A stretch of DNA of 64,000 bases from Coleophoma eucalyptorum. Its lineage: Eukaryota; Ascomycota; Leotiomycetes; Helotiales; Dermateaceae. The notes beneath the pieces are model-generated. The model was given only the letters and a program-made list of their open reading frames with translations, did not search any database and had not been told where the DNA came from. A program made the position numbers and the translations under genes. The stretch spans positions 62,001 through 126,000 of the forward strand of contig JALRME010000007.1 of the NCBI GenBank assembly GCA_026120035.1. The letters are read 5' to 3'. Shown here in pieces: positions 10,663 through 22,689 of this stretch (position 1 is its first letter; every line of letters begins with the position of its first letter).

Positions 10663-13013
10663 ATGATTCGCGGTCGCTGCGTTAATCGGCTACTCACCAC
10701 CCTGTTCATCCTGAGTTCTGTAAGGGCCCAGAACTGTTGGAAAAATACCACGTGCACCGGTCCTGCAGACACTGCCTTCCCAGGCGTTTGGGAATCGAAC
10801 ATCTACTCCCCATCATCTCGGACTGTCTTTCCACAGAATGTACTCTCCGCTGAAAGTGGGGAGACGATCTCTAATTATACTGGGAACGAACAATTTGTGG
10901 GAAATGGTTCCCAGTATGTCTTTGATTTTGGCAAAGGTAATTGAAAACATACCAGTTGATTCAATTTACTTGGTGGAATACCTTATATTTGGGCTCTCAA
11001 GCATGTTTGTATTCAAATACAATTATAATTTCGGTTCTTATCGTCAAATCAACCTCGAAAATTCCTACTGAGCAATTGCTAACTACTTTATTCTCTGTAG
11101 AGGTTGGTGGCTTGATCACTCTAGAGTATGCAACTTCTGGACCTGGTGCCCTGGGATTGGCCTTCACAGAATCTAAGAATTGGATCGGAGAATGGTCTGA
11201 TTCATCCAGCGGAGCTTCAATCAGTGCAGGCTGGACCGGCCCCCCAGAAGGAGATGGTGCCATCTACGCCAATTTCACCTCGGCCGGTAAAGGCACCTAC
11301 GTGATGCCTGACCGATTTTTACGTGGAGGATTTCGATATCTGACACTATTTCTAATTTCAGAAGGAAATTCTTCAACCAAAGTTACGGTTTCAAATATTA
11401 GTCTGAGTGTTGGATTCCAGCCTACATGGGCAAACCTGCGTGCATACCAAGGTTATTTCCATAGTAACGACGAGGAACTCAATAAAATCTGGTACAGTGG
11501 TGCTTACACGGTTCAAACCAATTCGGTCCCTGTCAACACTGGTAGACAGATCCCGGTTCTTAAGTACGGCTGGGCTAATAATGGTACTCTTGGCTCTGGA
11601 GATACAATAATTGTTGATGGCGCGAAGAGAGACCGTGCTGTATGGCCAGGTGACATGGGCATTGCAGTTCCCTCGGCATTCGTTAGTACTGGTGAACTTA
11701 CCAGCGTCAAAAATGCTCTCCTAGTCATGTACCAATACCAGGTATGTATTTCTTGGCCATGACTTAACACCAGCTAATCATTCAGAACAATGTAACGGGT
11801 GCCTTTCCTGAAGCGGGGCCACCACTTCTTCAACTGGGATCGGATACCTACCACATGTGGACTATGATTGGCACCTATAATTATATGCTTTATACCGATG
11901 ACATCGCATTCTTGCAACAAGTTTGGGCGAAATACCTGTTAGCCATGACTTATATATACGGCAAAGTCACGTATCCCAGTGGTCTGCTGAATGTTACCGG
12001 TATAAGAGATTGGGCTCGATGGCAGCAAGGTTTCAATAACAGTGAGGCGCAGATGATGTAAGTTGAATACGCGCAATAGTCTATATTTGGATTACTGATC
12101 TTCGGTTGGCAGCCTTTATCATACTCTTCAAACTGGTGCTGATTTAGCAACTTGGGTTGGGGATACTACAAATCTGACAGGACTCTGGACTAGTCATGCT
12201 GCGTCCCTTCGTACTGCGGTCAACGAATACTGCTGGGACAGTAGCTACGGCGCTTTCAAAGATAATGCCACGGCAACAACCCTTCATCCTCAAGATGCCA
12301 ATAGCATGGCTCTTCTATTTGATGTTATTGAATCAGACGAGAAGGCGCAGAGTATCTCATCAAAGCTTACCAACAATTGGACCCCGATCGGAGCTGTAGC
12401 CCCAGAGCTCCCAGAAAATATATCACCCTTCATATCATCGTTTGAGATTCAAGGGCATCTCGCAATAGGCCAAACCGAACGTGCATTAGATCTCATCAGA
12501 CGGTCTTGGGGCTGGTATCTAAATAACCCTAATGGCACAGAAAGCACGGTAATTGAAGGATATTTGCAAAATGGCACGTTTGGTTATCGATCGAGCAGAG
12601 GCTATGTCTATGACGATAGCTATATTTCCCATTCGCACGGCTGGTCTTCAGGGCCTACAGCGGCTCTGACTACTTATATCCTCGGTCTTAGTGTTACAAG
12701 TCCAGCGGGTAAAACTTGGAAACTATCTCCCCAGTTTGGGGATCTTACCAATGTTGAAGGTGGATTCGTGACAAGCTTGGGAAAATTTCAAGCAAAGTGG
12801 GAAGTAAAGAAACTCGGGTATCTTATTGAGTTCTCTGTACCGGATGGGGTGGAGGGACAGTTGGTTTTGCCGTACTTGAGCAGCGGGGCTGCACCAGATA
12901 TCTCTCTAGATGGGAAAGACGTGCATTACGAAGAGAAAGTGTCTCTTGGGGCGAACAGTGCTGTGTTTACTGTTGCTGGAGGAAGTCATTCTGTTACAGT
13001 AGAGCAAAAGTAG
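10663..13013 (+). CDS. Secreted GH78-type alpha-L-rhamnosidase
   Basis: Predicted 695-residue extracellular glycosidase. Exons 10663-10936, 11101-11741, 11786-12057 and 12113-13013 splice in frame; the first intron (164 bp) is long for this window. A signal peptide (residues 1 to about 22, ending SSVRA) is followed by a beta-sandwich region and then the six-hairpin (alpha/alpha)6 domain. The GH78 signature DGAKRDRAVWPGDMG sits near residue 263 and should carry the general acid. Later segments (FISSFEIQGHLAIGQ, GYVYDDSYISHSHGWSSGP) match the barrel, and a C-terminal beta domain ends near VTVEQK. Many N-glycosylation sequons support secretion. Likely role: release of rhamnose from plant glycosides or pectin side chains. 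Confidence 0.85.
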
Positions 13014-13589
13014 TTAATATATACGGACTAAGTCTGACGATTGTTGATACCGATATACCTTGTAGATTTTAATATCTAGGTTGTCTTCTGTGTCGTAATC
13101 TCTAATGGAGTATCGTGTAATGGCCCCTATGCTCGACCGGTAGTCTCCATCTGACTTTTGGCGTTCTGTTGGCTAGTTTGTATCAGCTGGGGTGTTGCGT
13201 GCCTTCAAGAGAGTCTCAGGCCGCCAGAATCAACCGCTGTGTAACTGGCCAATCCTAAGCTCCGTGTCGGGCTCGGAATTTATCACATGATCTGGTTGCT
13301 GCACAGGTCCGAATTCCAAGCTGCTACCATGCTGCCATCTGCAAAGCGTCAAGTGTGATGAAGGTGGTCTGATCCAAAATTTGTCTCGTGAAGCCAATGA
13401 GCGGATGTCGAGTCCACCATTGCTCGATTGAAATTTTTAGATGACACAGATTTGAAGCAATCTCATTTGGTATCTTCTCTATGAGGATAAAGTGACTGCT
13501 ATGATGCCAGGTCTCAGACCGCTGTTTCATGCTTTGTATAATACGGACTAATATAAACCCTGGGCAGCGTAAGGACTAGAATGGATGTA
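13014..13589. other. Intergenic, nothing recognised
   Basis: 3' flank of the GH78 gene leading into a decayed-gene zone. A short open frame at 13324-13530 on the minus strand has no recognisable product. Older, unrecognisable remnants are possible. Confidence 0.3.
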
Positions 13590-13830
13590 GGAGACATCAA
13601 GAAAACCCCAAAGCCAAAGCCAATCATTAGCATGGTAGCTGATGTACAGCATGAAGGGGAAGGATTATGGGGTATTCTAGAGCATTATTTGCTCTTAGTG
13701 AGTAAGGCACCGATGCAAAAACACGTGCTATAGAAATAGAAGGAGCATTGGTTCCCTCTCATCTAGGTGTAATGGCTCAGAAATGAGAGGTTGTTAGGAA
13801 AGTAACTATAGAAAACTGTTCAAAGAAATT
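13590..13830 (+). pseudogene. Decayed fragment of succinyl-CoA ligase alpha (3' end)
   Basis: About 240 bp aligns with the last part of the intact alpha-subunit gene at about 36,080-36,320. Shared stretches include GATGCAAAA.CACGTGCT, CTCAGAAATGA and TGTTAGGAAAGTAA (the intact stop region), and similarity runs into the 3' flank. Differences are mostly C/T and G/A changes, including a CAA to TAA stop where the intact gene reads GEQGADAK. No open frame remains. It is directly followed by a decayed piece of the CitE-like gene. Confidence 0.8.
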
Positions 13831-13979
13831 TACTTATAGAAATCCTCCATTTCTACTTTGAGAGTCGATAATTACAGTAATTGGTAAGTTATCTCCAAAT
13901 TTACATACCAATTCGATGGAATATTAGTTACAAGATCATTCACAAGCGAACTCTGTGGTTGGTATTATTCACGGACATT

Positions 13980-14150
13980 ACTCTTCTACCGCCCTTAAAA
14001 ACTGTGTAAGGAAGCTGTGTACGAACTACACCACAGAACTTTGCTTCGAATACAGTCTCTTCAGCTTTTACTACCCCTGGAATATCAATCATCCTGCCAT
14101 CCAGTGTCCAGGCTCCAATTCCCTTCCTGCTCTACTGCTCAAGCGCCCTT
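13980..14150 (-). pseudogene. Decayed fragment of CitE-like lyase (3' end)
   Basis: About 170 bp resembles the 3' end of the intact CitE/HpcH-type lyase gene (about 25,690-25,830) in the same orientation. The clearest run is GGAATATCAATCAT..., followed by CCATC.AGTGTCCAGGCTCC, which in the intact gene encodes the GAWTLDGKMIDIPV region. The reading frame is destroyed. With the adjacent alpha-subunit fragment it forms a convergent pair that is not adjacent in the intact cluster. Confidence 0.7.
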
Positions 14151-15135
14151 GGTGGAAGTAAAGTTTCGCGTGGTTCTGCAAGGTTTCGAAAGGTTCTGTG
14201 AGGCCTACCTCGGGTATAAATCTATTGCATTTTTCCATCTAGACAGCTTTGTCCTCACAGTCCTCTTTATAAACACTAGCAGAAAACTCTACAATTCTGA
14301 AATCTATTGAGTCTTATCTATAAAGTCTATGAATATTCTTAAATTGGAGAATGATAGTTTCTCGATTGAACCTGAGAGAAACTAGAGGTAGACTGATGTC
14401 GCTGTTAGCACTGAAGATGCATATATTGAGGATAAATGCTTAGGGAGTGACTCCATAATGTACGTACCACCCTCAATATAATGTTTGATAAGAGAATTTA
14501 TCAGCTCAATAATTTCAGATTTATCTTCAGAAAATAATGGGAGTTAGATTATAACTAACTAAACCAATTGGAATAATGAAGTCTCGAAAACTCGATAGGA
14601 GCGAACTTTGCCACTCTCCAACTTTCTTACTAATTTAAAACAAACTTTGTTAAGCCCAAGCACCATAATTGCCTCTAACCCTTCGTTAAGAAGTTATATT
14701 GTTCTACCTCATAACTTACTCTAAGACAGTAGTACGGTGGAGATATATAAGCCACAAGAGAATTTAATGTAGATTGATGATCTATTTGGCTTTTGTCTAC
14801 TTGCAAGCAGCGTAAATTACATTAATTTATTTTGTTAAGCCTATCACTACTTAATATGATGTAAATGAGGACATAACAAATCAGTCACGGTCATCATTCC
14901 CATCCCCCTAGTGTTTTCAGAAGGATCATTATAAGATTACCAATTACTAAGCGATCTTCTCCACGCACTATCGAGTCGGTTACTTCTAAGTATTCTAGAT
15001 ATGAAGAATCACAATACAAACGACGATTTCTTGGCCACCATAAGTATATAGGCATCGGGCTCCCCAAGCCTCTCTTCTCTTCCAGTTTTGAAAAAAGAGA
15101 TAAAAAGATGGTGAATAATATTTTTTAAGTAATGG
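14151..15135. other. AT-rich intergenic, no gene seen
   Basis: Very AT-rich, as expected for RIP-damaged DNA. No supportable coding region or RNA. It may contain further decayed sequence that I cannot align by eye. Confidence 0.35.
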
Positions 15136-18100
15136 CTACCTTAGACTAGACTCAGAATCGCATAAGATAGCCAATGAGAATCTAAAAATCAGGACTCTCC
15201 CAGTGCCACAGCCAATAGCGACTATCGACCCGCACGATGAGACATTGCTTACACCCCGGCATTCAGGTGGTAACCAGAGTAATTTCTGTGAGTTCCACAT
15301 TACCCAGGGCTCATCTATGCTTAATCCTTGTCGATCACCTATATCATTTTGCTCTGGAGCATCTTGAGGAGATAGAGACGGGTGATGCCCGACTTTGTAT
15401 ACCTTAATGCCTCCATTGTCGGTTACAATAATTAAATTGGTATCATCAAATGATAAACTCGAGATATAAGGGCCAAATGTGAGCGTCTGCTCTAGCACGC
15501 CTGTGGCGACGTCCCAGATCTTGACTGTCTTACCATCGGAGGCAGAGGCCAGCAGCTTCGAATCGGGCGAGAAGGCTACGGAATTGACCGAACCACTGTA
15601 GCCCTCGAGCGTCTGTTGTAGTACGCCTGTGGCAGCATCCCAGATCTTAACCGTCTTGTCATAGGAGGCCGAGGCCAGTAGCTTCGAATCGAACGAGAAG
15701 GCTACAGAGTAGACCTGACTACTGTGTCCCTCGAGCGTCTGCTGTAGCACGTCTGTAGCAGCATCCCAGATCTTGACCGTCTCGTCATCAGAGGCTGAGG
15801 CTAGCAGCTTCGAATCCAGCGAGAAGGCTACGGAGTTGACCTGACTATTGTGGCCCTCGAGCGTCTGCTGGAGTGAATCCCAATATTGTGACACTCTCGG
15901 GAGCCCTTCTAGCCATTCCACACTACGCAAGAATTTTCTCCTTACTAGACTATTCTCTGGAGCAAATATTAAGGTAGAGCTATAAAGTTGGAGCGGTGCT
16001 TGTTCGATTCCTGGTCGACAATAAAGTATTATTCGGATAATATCATAAATCAAGCTGTGAAGATACTTGCTTTGGTCGTACTAGAATTATTAGTCTTAGC
16101 ATATTCAAAGCGGGAGATAGCCTACCGAAATCAAATTTTAAAGACGTTGGAGAGCTCGCACACCAGTATCAACCTCAAAAAAGAGCCCGAGAGCTTCGAA
16201 CCAGTGAAGGAGGTATATTAAAAGAAATTTGTTGGCCATTCCATCATCAGAGAAGAACTTCTGGTATAGTGAATTATCATACCAGTCTTTTCCCAGATAG
16301 ACGGCAAGGTGATCAACCCAGAAGCAACAAGCGTACTTGATACTGCTCAGAGGCCAACCGATGATAGCATTTCTTGCTAGGGCACTAGGATGGTTCAAGT
16401 TACAAATATCTTTTCGCAAAAATTTTGTTATAACATCTAATGATCGATGAGCAATTTCGCTATGTTTTTGCTCCATACTGAAACAAGACATTTGGAGGCC
16501 ATCGCCTGCTTTATGATCAGTATCCACAACATAGTCTTTTGCTGACTGATGAATGAAGTAGATCATCTCTTCCCTAACTATAAGGAAAGAACCGTAGCGA
16601 TTGACAAGGTTTTCTATGGCTCGTGTCTTCCGGAATTTTTCTACTAGAAGACCGGCAACTACTACAAGTTCCTTAAGATGTATAGGGCGATGGACGAGAG
16701 TGACTGCTGATATAGTTGCTTTACAAAGTTCTAGGTTACTACCCTTCAATTGTAAGATTTGCTACACCATTCGTGTATAAAGTGGTTCTAATCCAGAAGG
16801 AAACTCCTCAAGCAGCCTAAGTGTGTCTCAGGTATCGATATCGTGAAGTTCTTTACAGACCAAGGCTACCTATAGGAAGGTTGAGTTTGCTTTTTCAGTC
16901 AACCGTTGTTTCAAAATGAGTTTCAGATTTTGGTCGTAGTCCTTATATCTGGCCAGTTCGTCTATCTTATTTTCAATGAAGATCTCAACGGCCTACGAGA
17001 TGTGCTCCTCGTTCAACTCCAAATTAAGCGTTTCACTTCCTACACCTAAGTACTTTTCAATCTTAGGGTAGTTACGACTAGATAGCAGCTACTTCACCCT
17101 AGGAAGAGACTTGGCGCTCGCTATGATTTTATCAAGAAGGGAATCCCGGTCCGGTCCAGGATCGCACTCGTCCAAAGCATCGATCAAGAGGACGACACCG
17201 ATACAGCCTTATAACATTCCGGATAGGATTGAAAATAGAGCAAAAATTTTGTTAGGCCCTTCATAAGGGTGTTTTTTGGGATCGTAGAGTTCGTAGAAGA
17301 TTCTAGCTAGCGGAGGATGATCAATAGCAAGCTTCCAAATAAGCCCACGAAGAACGGAGACAGCATTGTTCAGTCGAGGATCAGTGTTTTTACAGAAGAA
17401 AAATGCGAAAGCATCTCTTCCAGGTATTCTTTTCTTGAACTCACGCACAAGAGTAATCATAAGCATGGTCTTGCCTTTGCTAGGAAGTCCATTCATCCAG
17501 AGGAGCGGATGAGCGCCGCTCCGTTGCCATTCCTGTAAGAGTACATCTTGAAGGATCCATGTAGAGCAGTCAGTGAGTAAATGGTTTCTGAGACCTTCAA
17601 TCCTCTCCATATCAAGTTCGGGATCAGTTAAAAAAATATCATAGAGGCGGCTCCTTGTGGCCTCGCCATATTGGACTGCCTTAGATCACTAGTCAACTTC
17701 TGTTCATCAAAATACGATTGCGACAAATATACCATAGTTTTCTTAGTCGTTAGGCTTTCCTTAATACATCTCAATACTTATATAAATGTAGGCAAGCCCT
17801 CGTGATCAAACTTCACAATATTTGAATGATCTACATCAACTAGATGCTTGCTCTCCCTATAATTTGGTTAAGATAGGGTTGCGCTCTCTAGGTCAAGAAC
17901 TTTAAACAAGTCTCCAGTACGCGCAAACGACCCCTTGGAGTCCTACAACTGTTAGGAGAGCTTCCATCTAAGCAAAAAGAAAGAATTACTAGTTTCAGTT
18001 TTCGGCTAAGTTCGCTCTCATAGAAACTCGCGACTTTGCAGTCGTCGATAATGTCAACGAAATTAGCCAGGTCTTAACGCCAGTATAGCTCTTAACTAAT

Positions 18101-19188
18101 TTGGTCGAGTCTCGTTTCAGAAGTATTGCTATACTTGATCGCATCCATCATATCTTGTACATCTATACCGCGATAAGGCATAGCGAAAAACAAGATCCCG
18201 CATATGGCTTTAAGTGTTGTACCACCTTTCTACGTGTCTTTAACTAAGAACTATATCATTATTAGTTAAGTCATAACTATCAGTATATATCATACGCTTT
18301 TTAGGATATTGCCGCTAAAGCTGTGGACGACAAACACAATAGGCCGGCTTAAATCCTACTCTTGTCAGCCGATGAAGGATGAGGACAGAAACAAAGCATA
18401 ACAAACCTTGCGCACATTCTAGAGGGCATCATCGAAGGTACGCTGGTATTCGAGTAGATGTCCGAATCCTATCCCTCTTTGTACTGACTTATGACCATAG
18501 GTTATGACTCGAGCGTTAGGGAAGTGTTTTTGGAGGAAATGGCGTGGCCACATTCGCCACGGTTCTGATTTAGACCGCCATGAACCGTAGGCGTGGGCGC
18601 CAATTCCTATAATGAATATGATACTAATTTATTAGCGCATTGAAACTACGATAGTGGTAATTCTTACTCGACATCAGGTTCAGATTCTGTCTGGTACAAC
18701 TGAGTGAAGCCAAGGAAATCATAGTCAAAGGTCAGGTCACAGGACTTTGCAGCTACCACTGAGTATGGTTTTCCAATCTGCTCAAGAAACATTGGCATCC
18801 GCTTAAAGTCGATAAGTACTACTAGGCTATAAGGATTTTCGCATGATGGCACAATATCAATACTGCTAATTAAATCCTTTTCATCATCTACAGCCTTATC
18901 TTGAAAGGCAGTTTCGATCATATCCTTAGCCTACCGCACATTGTTGGCATGTATACCTCTCACACGCACGACGATAGGTTTCGAAGAGGAAGCTTTAATT
19001 ATGTAAGATGCTGATGGAGTTTCCAAATGTTCTGCTGGTGCCGGTGGTGATGTTGGAGTGGTGGTTTCCGCCAACGTTCCAGCCGTCGGCAATTCACGAG
19101 GCTGCTCTGGCTTCAGCCTACAAAACCAGATGATCCATACGATTAATATACCCGAGAAAATTGTTAAAATTAACACCGAGATCTCCAT
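15136..19188 (-). pseudogene. NLR (membrane anchor, alpha/beta-hydrolase-like, NACHT, WD40) with multiple stops
   Basis: A fungal NOD-like receptor relic. From the 5' end: an N-terminal membrane helix (ILTIFSGILIVWIIWFC), a region ending YQTESEPDVE, an intron, then a SesB-like alpha/beta-hydrolase start (HAYGSWRSKSEPWRMWPRHF). Next come a NACHT NTPase with Walker A GLPSKGKTML and Walker B VVLLIDALDECD, a helical linker, and WD40 repeats (15497-15874). Eight in-frame stops lie at 18931, 18419, 17209, 17089, 16993, 16870, 16828 and 16762. The last six share one uninterrupted frame. The likely ancestral codons are CAA, CAG or TGG, so all are explained by C-to-T or G-to-A changes, mostly at CpA. 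One frame change occurs between about 16,137 and 16,054. Intact relatives act in non-self recognition and cell death; this copy should be dead. Confidence 0.85.
15497..15874 (-). repeat. Three near-identical 126-bp WD40 repeat units
   Basis: Three 42-residue units in tandem, each with the frame LQQTLEGH....VNSVAFS.DSKLLASAS...TVKIWD, followed by a diverged fourth blade. The high unit-to-unit identity is typical of HNWD/NWD-type NLRs, whose repeats are homogenised by unequal exchange. Here it persists although the host gene carries stops. Confidence 0.85.
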
Positions 19189-19305
19189 GATGCGTGGTAA
19201 CTATAAGGGGCGCGCGCTGATAGAAGAAAGTGGATGGATGGATAGGTTTAAAATCCATGGTAGAGCGCAGCCGCTGTCATTCTAATGGCCTTAGGAAGGA
19301 GCATC

Positions 19306-19605
19306 TGCAGGCTATTAGTCAGCCAAAGTGCCTCCAAGTACTTTGGTAGGGCCATAGTGATTGCTTAGGAATAACATCACCTTTTGACCTGTCAAATCAC
19401 ACTGCACAACCCATATATTCACGTGACTTTGGTCTTGGAATTAGCATACGGCGCATACGGTGTTTATAGGCGTCCAAATAGGATCGAGAGATAATATATG
19501 AATTACTGTACTTGCAGAAGGATAAAGTGTAGTGCAGTCCTCTCTTGAAGCAGCCGCTCAACCGCGCCTTCAAAGCAGTAGACAAACCAGTTTGAGACCT
19601 ATCAA
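19306..19605. repeat. Dispersed repeat, copy A (about 300 bp)
   Basis: Aligns over its whole length with 23,093-23,402 at roughly 80 percent identity by eye. Landmarks common to both are CTATTAG.C.GCCAAAG, CACCTTTTGACCTGTCAAAT, GATCGAGAGAT, CACTTGCAGAA or TACTTGCAGAA, GTGCAGTCCTC and CTCAACCGCGC. It sits just 5' of the NLR relic. Origin unknown: possibly a transposon end or a decayed gene piece; a short minus-strand frame (19397-19687) runs through it without recognisable similarity. Confidence 0.75.
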
Positions 19606-21227
19606 GGCTGGTTGGATCTATCCAGTAATGATCGACATTAACCAGATGTACATATTCTATTGTTGTATTCATAAGATGTAATAACATTGAACTGTGACTT
19701 CTGAATTCTGTATACCCCTTTCCAGCCTTGTTGTATATGCATCAAAGCATCTGGTGTTCAGCCCCCACCATTTTCAACAACTTCACTGTAATAGCTCACC
19801 AGATCTGATCCAGATGATTCCAGTCAAACTGAGAATTTTAAGGTATAAATTACGTTTCCTCTCAGGTTTTATCAGCCTTGCCTTCCCTCTTACTTGGAGT
19901 ACAAATAACGCTTCTTTCTTTTTGCTGACTAAAATGCCAGGAATTGGAGGATTAAAAGGAGCAGCTTCTATCCGCCAAGGTTTGCTTCAGAGCAATGGGC
20001 AGCGGCTTGTGCCGGGATTATTTATTGGGCTTCTACAAGTAATATGGGTTACGAAGAGAACATCAAAGAAGTGAGCGGGCGCTAATGGAAGTACATGAAG
20101 GTTCGTTCCAACCAGCTGCCAAAGATTGCCCCCATGCTTTCCGGTCAAGATTCGTTGCAGGAGGCTTATCGAGGATCTGAAATATTGAGCGCTTATACGG
20201 GGGGGGAGTGGGGTTCTCACAACACTTAATACTAGTACGCGTTAGGTTGTCGTAATACCTACCATACAGCCGATTTCGCTACATGTAGGTGAGGTGTCCC
20301 ACGAAATGTCTCTTTCATCCTCAGCCCACCTTTATTACTACACACACCACATTGACCTACGACCACTACGCTTCATCAACATCATTATTGATATTATACC
20401 TATATCTACGGGTAATATATCAAGAATATGTTGAGAGCAATCGGTTCGAACAGATGTGAGCCAGTAAGAAAGCACTAGATTGATAAGTCTAAATTCATAG
20501 CTGAGAGCTCATCTGACCCAGCTACTTGAAAAGTGGAGATTGCTGGGACAGCCGACCTACATCTTTGCTCCCGACTACGCTGCCATATTACCGACCATAC
20601 GACCGAAGACTCAGGTATCCGGTAATCTAGCTTTAGTTGCTATGGATAGGTCTAAGACGTAAGAACAATAAATCCATCCGCGCACGGAACTTAACCATTG
20701 CTTTCTTGTTGGAACTATCTGTGGCGATGGCATCTTTTGGCGTTGGCCACGTTTCCAGACAAGATTTATTAGCCATACACGATTTTACGTTATACATAGC
20801 AAATAGAGTGTAACTTCTCTACCAGCTTGAGTTTCGCTTAACGACATTGAATTCAACTCTCATAATGAGTCATCTCGACTAATGCTTTTAGTGGCAAGTG
20901 CTGTGAGCTATGTATGCTAGGCACACGTGAAATCATGTCATTGTACTGCGAGTTGATCTAAGCTAAGAGTGTAAGGATACAAATGTATGATCGTCCAAAA
21001 AATTCTTATTCTAACTACCTATTCGAGTTAAGGTCGAGCGTCCAGGGAAACTTCAAGTGATACCCTAGGTTACATATGCTGTCTCAAAGAGTGCAGCACT
21101 GTGATGACAATGGGCCAAAAGCAAATTGGTGACGGGCCTTGAACTCAGGGATGATCCACTTGTCCATATAAGAAGGTGAAAAGACCCTCCACCCAATGCC
21201 TCTCGACAACCTTTCGACTTTTTTGAG
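19606..21227. other. Intergenic with a relic motif; no gene seen
   Basis: About 1.6 kb without a supportable gene. An open frame at 19694-20074 (126 codons, plus) matches nothing I recognise and lacks coding character. The segment 20,545-20,665 resembles sequence near 41,261-41,345. A G-run lies near 20,200. Confidence 0.35.
20545..20665. repeat. Short segment similar to 41,261-41,345
   Basis: Both copies contain CAGCCGACC, then TGCCATATTACCGA.CATAC.ACCGAAGAC and CTCAGGTA. The intact-locus copy lies between the second aldehyde dehydrogenase and the regulator. It is the first of a collinear series of remnants of that region (next ones at 22,690, 22,966, 25,195 and 25,277). Confidence 0.65.
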
Positions 21228-22444
21228 ATGGCTACTCCGATCGCAGTTGGCATCATAGGTGCGACTGGCAAGACTGGCAGGTCTATAGTTGAAGGTCTTC
21301 TGGAATCAACGACCAATTTCGTACGCATCTGTCTACAAGTTGGACCTTGAGTATGATCCGCTAATAAGTCTCTGTAGACTGTCACCTCTGTCACACGGCA
21401 GGCCTCAGCGAATAGCCAGGCCAACCAGAATCTCCAAGCCAAGGGAGTTAAGATTGTCGGGTATGATCTGAACGGCTCCCAGCAGACCCTGGTGAATGAT
21501 CTGAAGAATATAGATATCCTCATATCCTGCGTAACCTGGGAGCATCTGGAACTTCAGATTCCTTGGATTGAAGCCGCGAAGAAAGCTGGCGTGAAGCGTT
21601 TTATCCCTTCAGAATGGGTTGGCCCAGCGCCAAAAGGCGTTATCGACATCAAAGACAAGGTGTGTGCTGTTTCTAAGGGAACTCCAAAAGTATTACCAAG
21701 ACATTATTATAGCTGATACCTCAACTAGAAATTGGACATTCTCGGTGCTATTCAACGGGCCCGTTTGCCTTACTCGATCATTGATGTAGGCTGCTGGTTT
21801 CAGGTTTTCGTTCCCAAAGTCCCGTCTGGGAGGTCTGATCGCGATCATATGATATATGTTGACCACCGAATTGTCGAGGACGGAAATCAGAAGTTTGCTT
21901 TGATAGATCAGGCAGATATTGGAAAATATGTTGCTCAACTTGTGTCGGATCCTCGGACGCTGAATAGGCATGTGTTCGCGTATTCGGAGGTTTTGAGTAT
22001 GCATGAGATTTGGGATGCTATGGCAAGAGCTAGCGGAGAAATTCCTGTCAGAGACTACGTAAGTTGATCCCTTGAATGCCCAATGAAGAAAGAACACAAT
22101 ACGTACACAGCAACCATTACTTACTTCTAATTATCAAGGTGTCAGGCGAAGAGATCAAACAATTGATTGAAGTATCTCGAGGAAGGCTTCAAGAAAGCCC
22201 CGAGGGTCCTATGCATCCAAGCAATGTGATGGACACTGCTAGTTTCAATATGGGGCAATACCGTTTATCCTGGTGTATTCGAGGAGACAATACCCCGGAA
22301 TATGCAGACTACCTCGGATACCTAAATTTCTGGAAATTGTTCCCAGACTTTCCAAGGGGCAAAAACCTCGAGAAATTCTATGAAGATGTTCTCAGCAACA
22401 ATACGTCAGACGACACTATGTATCGTATTCTTGAAGATAAGTAG
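21228..22444 (+). CDS. NmrA-like / isoflavone-reductase-like NAD(P)-binding protein
   Basis: Predicted 336-residue atypical SDR. Exons 21228-21320, 21378-21659, 21729-22058 and 22139-22444 join in frame. The Rossmann start is VGIIGATGKTGRSIVEGLL (NAD(P)-binding GATGxTG), followed by NIDILISCVTWEHLELQIPW, AAKKAGVKRFIPSEWVG and later LIDQADIGKYVAQLVSDPRT, all hallmarks of the plant isoflavone/phenylcoumaran reductase and fungal NmrA-like group. Possible roles are reduction of a phenylpropanoid-type compound or NADP(H)-sensing; sequence does not decide. It stands intact between decayed pieces of the cluster, upstream of a kievitone-hydratase-like gene. Confidence 0.85.
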
Positions 22445-22689
22445 TGGTTATCGTCACCTAGGTATTGTATTGTAGAAGCAAATGGTATATTTGACTAGAC
22501 TCATTTCGAAAGATTATGTGCTTTTATTTCATTATGACTAAACGATATATCTTGGAAATGCATCGGTTCGCCTTGCTTTTACTCTAAGGATCTGGTGAAA
22601 ACTACCAAGAAAGATGCGACTTCACACATACCCGCAAAAAGCAGAGGCTTAGCTTGGGGCTAGGGTGGTGATAAGCTTGGGCGCAAGCT

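Noticed and set aside
10941..11762. Read-through frame across GH78 intron 1 as an alternative N-terminus
   Set aside because: The spliced form joins a signal peptide exon to EVGGLITLEY in the family register; the intron is merely open in one frame.
15497..15874. Tandem 126-bp repeats as a minisatellite or CRISPR-like array
   Set aside because: They translate into WD40 blades with the GH...WD pattern and have no spacers.
19694..20074. 126-codon plus-strand open frame
   Set aside because: No similarity I recognise, no splice-extended homologue, and it lies in a zone of decayed DNA; probably chance.
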